Shown here: in pieces, positions 1 to 3,980 of the stretch
How positions within the stretch are numbered: position 1 is the first letter of the stretch
Layout: each line of letters starts with the position of its first letter
From: Desulfobacterales bacterium
GTDB taxonomy: Bacteria; Desulfobacterota; Desulfobacteria; Desulfobacterales; UBA11574
Assembly (NCBI GenBank): GCA_030145595.1
Contig: JAQYVG010000201.1
Coordinates: 1 to 6,161 of the forward strand
Length of the DNA stretch: 6,161 nt
Direction of reading: 5' to 3'
Notes under the pieces: generated by a model
The model's input: the letters and a program-made list of their open reading frames with translations, nothing else
What the model was told of the DNA's origin: nothing
Database searches by the model: none
Program-made: the position numbers and the translations under genes

Positions 1-58
1 GTAGTCGTCTACTGCCCGCCCTTGATAAAGACAATTCAGAATATCCTTTGATAAACAT
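1..58 (-). CDS. Start of an unidentified gene, cut by the left edge
   Basis: An open frame starts with ATG at 58 and runs off the window after 19 codons, beginning MFIKGYSELSLSRAGSRRL. It is too short to recognise a family. Support comes from the upstream layout: AGGGA lies about 8 nt before the ATG, and a TTGAGA-17-TATAGT promoter sits further upstream at 83-111. These signals are correctly ordered and spaced, which is more than chance usually gives. The gene reads away from hipA, so it follows hipA on the same strand but has its own promoter. The stretch of TTTATCAA(A)GG occurs twice within the visible codons. No function can be proposed. Confidence 0.4.
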   Translation of the reverse strand, partial: MFIKGYSELSLSRAGSRRL

Positions 59-64
59 TTCTTA

Positions 65-138
65 ATCCCTGTTTTTGCCCGTACTATATATAAAGTTTTT
101 GTTATTCTCAATCTATTTTCTGGTGGGAAAACAGGGAT
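65..138. repeat. 11-bp perfect inverted repeat flanking a promoter
   Basis: ATCCCTGTTTT at 65-75 is matched by its exact reverse complement AAAACAGGGAT at 128-138; a further CCC/GGG pairing is possible after a one-base slip. The 52-bp space between the arms holds the AT-rich promoter at 83-111. The left arm includes the ribosome binding site of the edge gene. The arms could be paired operator sites, the ends of a small element, or chance. Confidence 0.5.
83..111 (-). promoter_or_regulatory. Sigma70-type promoter of the left-edge gene
   Basis: On the minus strand, TTGAGA (111-106) and TATAGT (88-83) are separated by exactly 17 nt. Transcription would start near 76 and read through AGGGA into the ATG at 58. 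Each hexamer differs from consensus at one position. Confidence 0.5.
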
Positions 139-163
139 CGGTTTTGGAAAAATGAGGTTGGTT

Positions 164-1387
164 TTACCCGGAGGTGCCTGTTTTTTTCAATCGCTGAATA
201 ATATCTTTACCGATACTTTCAACATCCTTGTCCGGCACGCCACACACAGTGAAAACAGCATCCCACTCCGCAACAACATCATAAATCTCAATAATGACAT
301 CCAAGGCCTGTTGCCTCCGTTTTATCCCGAAGTGTTTGGCTTCTGCCAGGAGTGTTTCCAAATCTGCCGGCCTGTTATCTAGTCCGATGCGTAGCACATG
401 TTCCTGGTTGAAACCAATGTTCGGCACCAGGTCGAAGGCCGGGCTTAGTCGCCAGCCTTCATCATTGTGCAGCATAAGGAAATTTTTCAGGTGGTCGTCG
501 GTGTTACCGATCATTACATTGAACGCCATCTGTCTGTAAAGCCTCTGAAGATCCTGCCCCGGTTGCGTGGAAACATGCTTGATCACCTCTGCCAGGTCCC
601 GGTAGCCGGCATCGTACCAATCGTCGGCCTTCAGCAGTGTTTGCATGCTGACCATGTGGTTGCGGCCGCCTGCTGCGTTGATATCGAACCGTTTCACCAA
701 CAGGCATTTTCCGGAGCTCAAAGGCAAAAGCCTGGTCTCGGCTGTCTCGATACCGGCCCGGCGGCCCAACTCCATGGCCGCGGCCTCCAGACTTACCACG
801 TCCAAGTGATCCTTAGCGCTGGCAAACTTTGCCAGGTATGCCCCGTTTTCGTCCTCAACAAGGGCTTTAGGCCTGGCCCCGCCCGGAGAACTCCCGGCCT
901 GGAACAACAAGGAAAACTCGTCGTCGGCCGCAGCCGCGGGTTCCTGCTCGAATTTCTCTGCCAGCATCGCCAGTTCCTGCAGGTGCCGGCTGGGAACCCC
1001 GGTTGTTTTCAATTCCGGCCGGCCTTCCTCCACGTAGCTCAAGGCCCCCAAACCCTGGTTGCCCAGTAACCGCAATAACCGGAAAACACGTTGGTCTGCG
1101 CGTCCCAGCTTGTAGCGGCGGACTAGGAGCCTCCGGCCCCAATCGTCCGGGAGACTATCTTCAAAAACGCCATGGACTCCGGCACGTGGCCGATCCGCAT
1201 CGAAAATTTCCGTGGACAACGGCAGATGCAGGGGATCAATCGGAAATGTCCGAGGATGCTCCAAGTATTCGGGAGCGTAGCGGAACTGTCCTTTCAGCGC
1301 TCCCCTGAAATCAGGGTCGTCTACAGCCAGTTCTCCGACCTTGACAACCTCCGCTGCAGCCAGAGTCAACCATACCGTAAGAATCAT
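164..1387 (-). CDS. hipA: HipA-family serine/threonine kinase toxin
   Basis: HipA proteins are kinases of type II toxin-antitoxin systems. The E. coli protein phosphorylates glutamyl-tRNA synthetase and causes growth arrest and persistence; the target of this one is unknown. The 407-residue length is normal for the family. An N-terminal HipA domain (about 1-110) includes GVFEDSLPDDWGRRLL at 73-88. The kinase part shows the Gly-rich GSSPGGARPK at 165-174, a likely ATP-binding lysine in LAKF (K187), the catalytic loop IGNTDDHLKNF at 293-303 with D298 as likely base, and the metal-binding SPAFDLVPN (D319). All the key motifs are present, so the enzyme looks active. The ATG overlaps the stop of the antitoxin gene by 4 bp (ATGA), so the two are probably translationally coupled. 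The gene is GC-rich (40 of 60 bases at 721-780) compared with its AT-rich flanks, which suggests transfer. No clear terminator follows. Confidence 0.93.
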   Translation of the reverse strand: MILTVWLTLAAAEVVKVGELAVDDPDFRGALKGQFRYAPEYLEHPRTFPIDPLHLPLSTEIFDADRPRAGVHGVFEDSLPDDWGRRLLVRRYKLGRADQRVFRLLRLLGNQGLGALSYVEEGRPELKTTGVPSRHLQELAMLAEKFEQEPAAAADDEFSLLFQAGSSPGGARPKALVEDENGAYLAKFASAKDHLDVVSLEAAAMELGRRAGIETAETRLLPLSSGKCLLVKRFDINAAGGRNHMVSMQTLLKADDWYDAGYRDLAEVIKHVSTQPGQDLQRLYRQMAFNVMIGNTDDHLKNFLMLHNDEGWRLSPAFDLVPNIGFNQEHVLRIGLDNRPADLETLLAEAKHFGIKRRQQALDVIIEIYDVVAEWDAVFTVCGVPDKDVESIGKDIIQRLKKTGTSG

Positions 1388-1698
1388 GTCATTTTCTTTC
1401 GCCTTCCCCCGGCCCGTTGCCGTTTACTGCTTTTTTTCTCGAATTTCGCGAACAGGTCTTCTTTTGGAGCCAGCACCTCCTGCCAGCCATCAAGCCGGCC
1501 AAGGATGCTGCAGGCTGCCAGCCAGTTGCCGATCAGCGTCTGCGGGGAGCCTTTTTCCATCCTGCTGTATGACTGGCGGGTTAAGCCAAGCCTTTGTGCG
1601 AACAGTTCCTGGCTTTCGTTGCGAGCCAAACGCGCCTCTCTCAACCTTTCGCCAAGCAGCAGTAGCAGGGATTCAGTATCGTTTTTATTGTTAAACAT
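1384..1698 (-). CDS. hipB: HipB-like XRE-family antitoxin and repressor
   Basis: This 104-residue protein is the probable antitoxin of the downstream HipA kinase. HipB proteins bind HipA and repress their own operon as dimers. A Cro/C1-type helix-turn-helix spans about residues 14-70: LGERLREARLARNESQELFA is followed by the recognition-helix segment GLTRQSYSRMEKG. The C-terminal tail (about 88-103) is strongly basic (KKSSKRQRAGGRRKK). HipB tails can contact the toxin, and a basic tail could also touch DNA. The ATG at 1698 is preceded by AAGG at 1708-1705, 6 nt upstream. The stop overlaps the hipA start by 4 bp, giving the usual antitoxin-first order. Identity as an XRE regulator is firm; the antitoxin role rests on the overlap with hipA. 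Confidence 0.88.
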   Translation of the reverse strand: MFNNKNDTESLLLLLGERLREARLARNESQELFAQRLGLTRQSYSRMEKGSPQTLIGNWLAACSILGRLDGWQEVLAPKEDLFAKFEKKSSKRQRAGGRRKKMT

Positions 1699-1705
1699 AT
1701 TTGAC

Positions 1706-1735
1706 CTTATAGCATAAAAATGCCTCTTATGTAAA
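1706..1735 (-). promoter_or_regulatory. Probable hipBA promoter with a small operator-like palindrome
   Basis: TTTACA (1735-1730) and TATAAG (1711-1706) are 18 nt apart on the minus strand, each one base from consensus. Transcription would start at or next to the hipB ATG, giving an almost leaderless message. The -10 box overlaps the AAGG that could serve as ribosome binding site, so only one of the two roles may apply. The spacer holds the palindrome GCAT-TTTT-ATGC (1723-1712), a plausible binding site for HipB. A weaker alternative upstream is TTACGA-18-TATATT. Confidence 0.4.
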
Positions 1736-1772
1736 GAATATATTACTAAGTAGTTATCTTTCGTAAGCTGTT

Positions 1773-1928
1773 ATGGATGAATTAGAAAAATGGGCTAAAG
1801 ATAAGTCAAAATTTCTTGTGATGCTTTCAGTCTTTTTTGCAATGACTGCGGACACTCTTTATTTAGGAATGAAAAATATTAACAAAAACTTATATGGGGC
1901 AGGTTTTAAACTACTTTGGCGAGTGTAA
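1773..1928 (+). CDS. Possible small ORF with one hydrophobic segment
   Basis: This 51-codon frame runs opposite to hipBA and diverges from it. It starts MDELEKWAKDKSK and continues into a hydrophobic stretch around residues 14-33 (FLVMLSVFFAMTADTLYLGM), which could be a membrane helix. The end (NLYGAGFKLLWRV) lies in DNA next to the IS30 transposase remnant and may be the outer end of that element. If so, the reading frame is a truncated fusion rather than an intact gene. There is no good ribosome binding site, only TAAG about 7 nt upstream. No family is recognised. It may be the leftover 5' end of a gene broken by the insertion, or a chance frame in AT-rich DNA. Confidence 0.2.
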   Translation: MDELEKWAKDKSKFLVMLSVFFAMTADTLYLGMKNINKNLYGAGFKLLWRV

Positions 1929-1935
1929 GGTGAAT

Positions 1936-2031
1936 TTAAGTTGCAAGTGCACCACGAATAGCACTGTAAAAGACTTCATGAGGCGTTTGATAATTGAGGC
2001 ATTTCCTCGGTCTATGATTTATTTTTTTCAT
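1936..2031 (-). pseudogene. C-terminal remnant of an IS30-family transposase
   Basis: Reading the minus strand gives KINHRPRKCLNYQTPHEVF followed by YSAIRGALAT and a stop. The pattern N-x-R-P-R-K-C-L-x-Y-x-T-P-x-E-V-F is the characteristic C-terminal end of IS30-family DDE transposases. Only about 29 of the roughly 300-400 residues usual for the family remain. Upstream, the same frame meets a stop after two more codons, and no DDE catalytic core is visible. The fragment is therefore a dead stub. The DNA beyond the stop (about 1890-1935) probably includes the old element end, but I could not identify a matching inverted repeat. It marks this stretch as a past insertion target. Confidence 0.75.
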
Positions 2032-2185
2032 TGGTTAACACCTGATCATTAGTTTTAGCTTCCCGTTCTTTTAAATTTACAAGGTTATAATGTAGATCTT
2101 TTTTTAAAAAAGAAAGGTTTTTTTGCAAATCTTTGGTTGCCCCGCTTTCAGCCGTCGTAGGCCTGTGGCGCTGACAGGTTTCCAT
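2012..2185 (-). CDS. Possible small charged protein, unrecognised
   Basis: A 57-codon frame starts with ATG at 2185 and has an in-frame stop a few codons upstream, so no earlier start is available. The N-terminus (METCQRHRPTTAESGATK) is polar. The rest is Lys/Leu/Asn-rich (DLQKNLSFLKKDLHYNLVNL, then KEREAK) and looks helical, possibly coiled coil, at residues 19-43. The final codons overlap the IS30 remnant in another frame, so the true C-terminus may have been replaced by the insertion. There is no Shine-Dalgarno sequence before the ATG. It could be a small orphan gene, the truncated remains of a longer one, or a chance frame; I cannot assign a function. Confidence 0.22.
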   Translation of the reverse strand: METCQRHRPTTAESGATKDLQKNLSFLKKDLHYNLVNLKEREAKTNDQVLTNEKNKS

Positions 2186-2221
2186 GGTTTGAATTTAGAT
2201 GTGTGAGGGGATCGGCCTTCG

Positions 2222-2356
2222 CTATTGGAAATATGGTATCAATCCAGCATAAAGGCGCTTTTTGGTAAAGGCGCGGCCGGAATGGGATTTGAGATACTTT
2301 TCGAATTTTACAGCTTTCGATTCGTCAGAAAACGCGAGATAGGTGATATTCAGATA
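2222..2356 (-). pseudogene. C-terminal remnant of a second GIY-YIG nuclease
   Basis: The 44 codons that follow the stop of the intact GIY-YIG gene, in the same frame, encode ITYLAFSDESKAVKFEKYLK and then SHSGRAFTKKRL, ending in TAG at 2224-2222. The pattern T-Y-x-A-F-x-(D/N)-E-x-K-A-x-x-F-E-x-Y-L-K-S-x-S-G-R-A-F-x-x-K-R-L is the C-terminal half of a well-known single-domain GIY-YIG subfamily. It differs from the subfamily of the gene just upstream. The GIY and YIG strands and the catalytic arginine are missing, so this piece is not a nuclease by itself. The last nine residues (YAGLIPYFQ) go past the usual family end at KKRL. It is probably the leftover of a related gene recombined with or replaced by the intact one. 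Confidence 0.72.
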
Positions 2357-2707
2357 CTATCTATTGCGGTGTTTGCTCAAATTTTTTAGAGCTTTCAAAT
2401 CTCCTCTAATCAAAGCTTCTTTTTTGCCTCGAGACCATTTTTTAATCTGACGCTCGCGCTTCACAGCAAATTCAAGACATGGAAAAGGCTCTTTATACAC
2501 GAGCCGAACGGGCCTCCTTTGTGATGTAAACACAGCACCTTTACCTGAATTGTGAGCCTTTATTCGGTTTTCAACATTACGGGTGGATCCGATATACAAC
2601 GACCCATCGGAGCATTCCAATATATAGACAAAATAGGTGCGGCATTCGCCGCGCCTGTGGTTTTGGCATTTTTTTCTATCTTTGGTTGGGTTTTGGCGGT
2701 TCACCAT
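2357..2707 (-). CDS. Small GIY-YIG nuclease-family protein
   Basis: This is a single-domain protein of the YhbQ/UPF0213-like GIY-YIG group; members are presumed DNA nucleases and mostly lack a known job. Counting from the TTG at 2713, the domain runs from about 27 to 102. It shows TYFVYILECSDGSLYIGSTR (VYI 29-31 for GIY, YIG 40-42), the conserved arginine in ENRIKAH (R50), and AVKRERQIKKW with the likely metal-binding glutamate (E88). All expected catalytic residues are present. I chose ATG at 2707; TTG 2713 and GTG 2704 are alternatives. None has a convincing ribosome binding site. The domain normally begins near the protein start, but here about 25 extra residues precede it, encoded within a tandem repeat that continues to ssrA. 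That extension may be recently acquired or untranslated. Confidence 0.82.
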   Translation of the reverse strand: MVNRQNPTKDRKKCQNHRRGECRTYFVYILECSDGSLYIGSTRNVENRIKAHNSGKGAVFTSQRRPVRLVYKEPFPCLEFAVKRERQIKKWSRGKKEALIRGDLKALKNLSKHRNR

Positions 2708-2738
2708 GAGCAAGCCCTGAATGAAATGAAGGGCGCGT
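2643..2738. repeat. Imperfect tandem repeat, copy 1 (overlaps the GIY-YIG start)
   Basis: This unit has an 18-mer (2643-2660), a variable middle of 42 nt, and a 36-bp core (2703-2738). The core is identical base for base to the core of copy 2. It contains a hairpin with stem GCCCT/AGGGC at 2714-2718 and 2730-2734 and an 11-nt loop. The start codons of the GIY-YIG gene lie in the core, and the 18-mer encodes the HRRGEC residues just before its domain. Confidence 0.85.
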
Positions 2739-2766
2739 TAAAGTCTGCCCCTCGACAGGCTCGGGA

Positions 2767-2850
2767 CATTCGCCGCGCTTGTGGGCTGGATATCTCTCTT
2801 GTTTGTTGGGGTTTACCATGAGCAAGCCCTGAATGAAATGAAGGGCGCGT
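2767..2850. repeat. Imperfect tandem repeat, copy 2 (abuts ssrA)
   Basis: This unit has the 18-mer (2767-2784, one mismatch to copy 1), a 30-nt variable middle, and the identical 36-bp core (2815-2850). Read on the minus strand it even starts MVNP and contains HKRGEC, parallel to MVNR and HRRGEC of copy 1, but it carries no nuclease domain. The core ends 4 nt after the tmRNA 3' CCA. A 28-nt linker to copy 1 includes CCCTCGACAGGCTCGGG, resembling dispersed intergenic repeats known from many bacteria. Confidence 0.85.
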
Positions 2851-2854
2851 CGAA

Positions 2855-3208
2855 TGGTGGAGGCGGCGGGAGTCGAACCCGCGTCCGGAAATATTCCACT
2901 GAGGCATCTACATACTTATCCTGAACTCTAGCTTTCGCCTGTTCAAGTCTCCTCCAGGCTGGATACTTGAAAGGCTATCCTGTAATATGATTCGCCGATC
3001 CGATAACAGGAGTTTGGGACAGGCTATCCTGCTAGTCGACGCCCTTTCCGGATTAGCAGGAATCATCCGGAAGGACGTTAGCCTTAAGCGGCTAAAGCGT
3101 AATTATAATCATCTGCGATTATGTTTAGTCCCTACCATTTTTACAAGCCGGCAGGAGCTTGGTATGCAACCTGAGCTTCTCTATCCCCGTCGAAGCCGTT
3201 TCGCCCCC
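2855..3208 (-). ncRNA. ssrA: tmRNA (transfer-messenger RNA)
   Basis: tmRNA rescues ribosomes stalled on broken messages: it acts first as alanyl-tRNA, then as template for a degradation tag, and needs SmpB. The 5' end GGGGGCGAAACGGCTTCGAC (from 3208) pairs with the 3' end CGCCTCC-A-CCA (ending 2855) in a seven-pair acceptor stem. That stem includes the G3-U pair that marks an alanine acceptor. The T arm reads GCGGGTTCGACTCCCGC, and CCA is encoded. The internal frame at 3116-3084 gives the tag ADDYNYALAA. The 354-nt length is normal. The gene is one-piece, not permuted. It lies directly downstream of smpB and has its own promoter at 3381-3409. No T-run terminator follows; a repeat hairpin begins 9 nt past the end. 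Confidence 0.96.
3084..3116 (-). other. tmRNA tag-coding frame, ADDYNYALAA
   Basis: The resume codon is GCA at 3116-3114, followed by GAT GAT TAT AAT TAC GCT TTA GCC GCT and TAA at 3086-3084. The bases just before it (CATAATC) match the usual A-rich context that sets the frame. The ALAA ending is the signal recognised by ClpXP-type proteases; E. coli has ANDENYALAA. Confidence 0.93.
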
Positions 3209-3225
3209 ATATTGTGAAAGAACAT

Positions 3226-3265
3226 TCGCCTGAATATTTCATGAAAAACTTCACCTTTCAGGCGA
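3226..3265. repeat. 9-bp perfect inverted repeat in the ssrA leader
   Basis: TCGCCTGAA (3226-3234) and TTCAGGCGA (3257-3265) are exact reverse complements separated by 22 nt. It lies 18 nt upstream of mature tmRNA within the predicted precursor leader. It could fold in pre-tmRNA and guide 5' processing, or be a binding site. No T-run follows, so it is not a classical terminator. Confidence 0.55.
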
Positions 3266-3380
3266 TCTTGATTTGTCCATTTGCTGTGTTATAAGGGAAT
3301 CGCGGTAGCAAACTACAGCTTCATCCCTAAAGCCTTGCAAATGAACAGATCAAAATCGTGAAAAATCCAGGCTTTTTCCT

Positions 3381-3409
3381 ATAGTAATCCAGTAATGCAC
3401 GTAAGTCAA
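3381..3409 (-). promoter_or_regulatory. Probable ssrA promoter
   Basis: On the minus strand, TTGACT (3409-3404) and TACTAT (3386-3381) are 17 nt apart, close to the sigma70 consensus. The predicted start near 3374 implies a leader of about 165 nt before mature tmRNA, to be removed by RNase P. It lies in the gap between smpB and ssrA, which holds no convincing protein gene. Confidence 0.55.
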
Positions 3410-3453
3410 TGCGAGACCTTTAAAACAACCTTTAAGCGGTGCAGCCGCATTTC

Positions 3454-3516
3454 ATAAAATCGTAATACCTGAACCTTTCAAGATTTTCTATGCAGATTCA
3501 GGTGTTACGATTTTAT
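3454..3516. terminator. 20-bp inverted repeat at the smpB stop, likely terminator
   Basis: The arms 3454-3473 and 3497-3516 pair at 19 of 20 positions, with the odd one a G-T wobble, around a 23-nt loop. One arm covers the smpB stop codon (3515-3513). In the smpB transcript the 3' arm ends GAUUUUAU, so some terminator activity is plausible, possibly in both directions, though a clean T-run is missing. A small mobile repeat is an alternative. Confidence 0.5.
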
Positions 3517-3974
3517 TTGTATTCCTTTTTAGCTCGATCCAAATCCCTGTCCTGATCGCGCCTGCGGATGGTTTCACGCTTGTCATACTTGCGCTTGCCC
3601 CTTGCCAAGGCCAGGGTTAATTTGGCCTTACCGTTTTGGAAATACAGCTTTAAAGGTATCAGGGAAAAACCCTTTTCATTGACTTTGCCATACAGCTTTT
3701 TGATCTCGTAATTGTGCAAAAGCAACTTTCTTATTCTTAAAGGATCATGATTGTCATGATAGGCAAAGGGATAGGTACCAATGTGTATTTGATAAACAAA
3801 TACCTCACCTTTTTTTATCCTGGCATAGGAATCTTTGAGGTTTACGAGGCCAAGCCGCAGGGATTTGACTTCGGTTCCCAAAAGGACCATCCCCGCCTCG
3901 TAGACATCCTCGATAAACCAGTTGTGCCGGGCCTTTCTGTTCTCAGTGACTGTCTTGATATGTTTTTCGTTCAC
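3513..3974 (-). CDS. smpB: SsrA-binding protein SmpB
   Basis: SmpB binds the tRNA-like domain of tmRNA and brings it to stalled ribosomes, standing in for the missing anticodon stem. At 153 residues it has the normal length. The N-terminal block ENRKARHNWFIEDVYEAGMV (11-30) and LLGTEVKSLR (31-40) form the OB-fold core with the near-invariant GTEVKSLR motif. The C-terminal tail (GKAKLTLALARGKRKYDKRE, 115-134, then a run of Arg/Asp/Lys to the end) reaches the mRNA channel in known structures. The start is GTG at 3974, with AAGGA 9 nt upstream. That binding site overlaps the last codons of ptsI, whose stop is only 6 bp away, so translation is probably coupled. Its partner ssrA is the next gene. 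Confidence 0.97.
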   Translation of the reverse strand: MNEKHIKTVTENRKARHNWFIEDVYEAGMVLLGTEVKSLRLGLVNLKDSYARIKKGEVFVYQIHIGTYPFAYHDNHDPLRIRKLLLHNYEIKKLYGKVNEKGFSLIPLKLYFQNGKAKLTLALARGKRKYDKRETIRRRDQDRDLDRAKKEYK

Positions 3975-3980
3975 AAGGAA

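Noticed and set aside
467..1069. 200-codon plus-strand frame inside hipA
   Set aside because: It is antisense to a gene with complete HipA kinase motifs, and its translation (Cys/Gln/His-rich, no domain) looks like a GC-rich shadow frame.
2236..2270. Short direct repeat GCGCCTTTA in the GIY-YIG remnant
   Set aside because: It falls in the codons for RAFTKKRLYA, a family-conserved stretch, so coding constraint explains most of it.
2826..2846. GCCCT/AGGGC hairpin as the tmRNA terminator
   Set aside because: Only 5 bp, an 11-nt loop and no T-run after it; the same hairpin recurs in repeat copy 1, so it belongs to the repeat.
2643..2850. Two repeats as a minimal CRISPR array
   Set aside because: Only two units, with conserved parts of unequal type and no cas genes; the layout fits a tandem duplication.
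2701..2907. Minus-strand frame reading GRGFDSRRLHH
   Set aside because: That string is the translated 3' end of the tmRNA T arm and acceptor stem; the rest is repeat sequence.
2987..3217. 76-codon plus-strand frame
   Set aside because: It lies antisense to the tmRNA gene and is explained by RNA structure, with no protein family visible.
3141..3242. 33-codon minus-strand frame with a good ribosome binding site running into ssrA
   Set aside because: More than half of it lies in the mature tmRNA tRNA-like domain, whose sequence is fixed by RNA function; kept only as a side remark on the leader.
3360..3378. GAAAAA/TTTTTC arms resembling a terminator
   Set aside because: The stem is only A-T pairs around a 7-nt loop and lies right after the ssrA promoter, where termination would make no sense.
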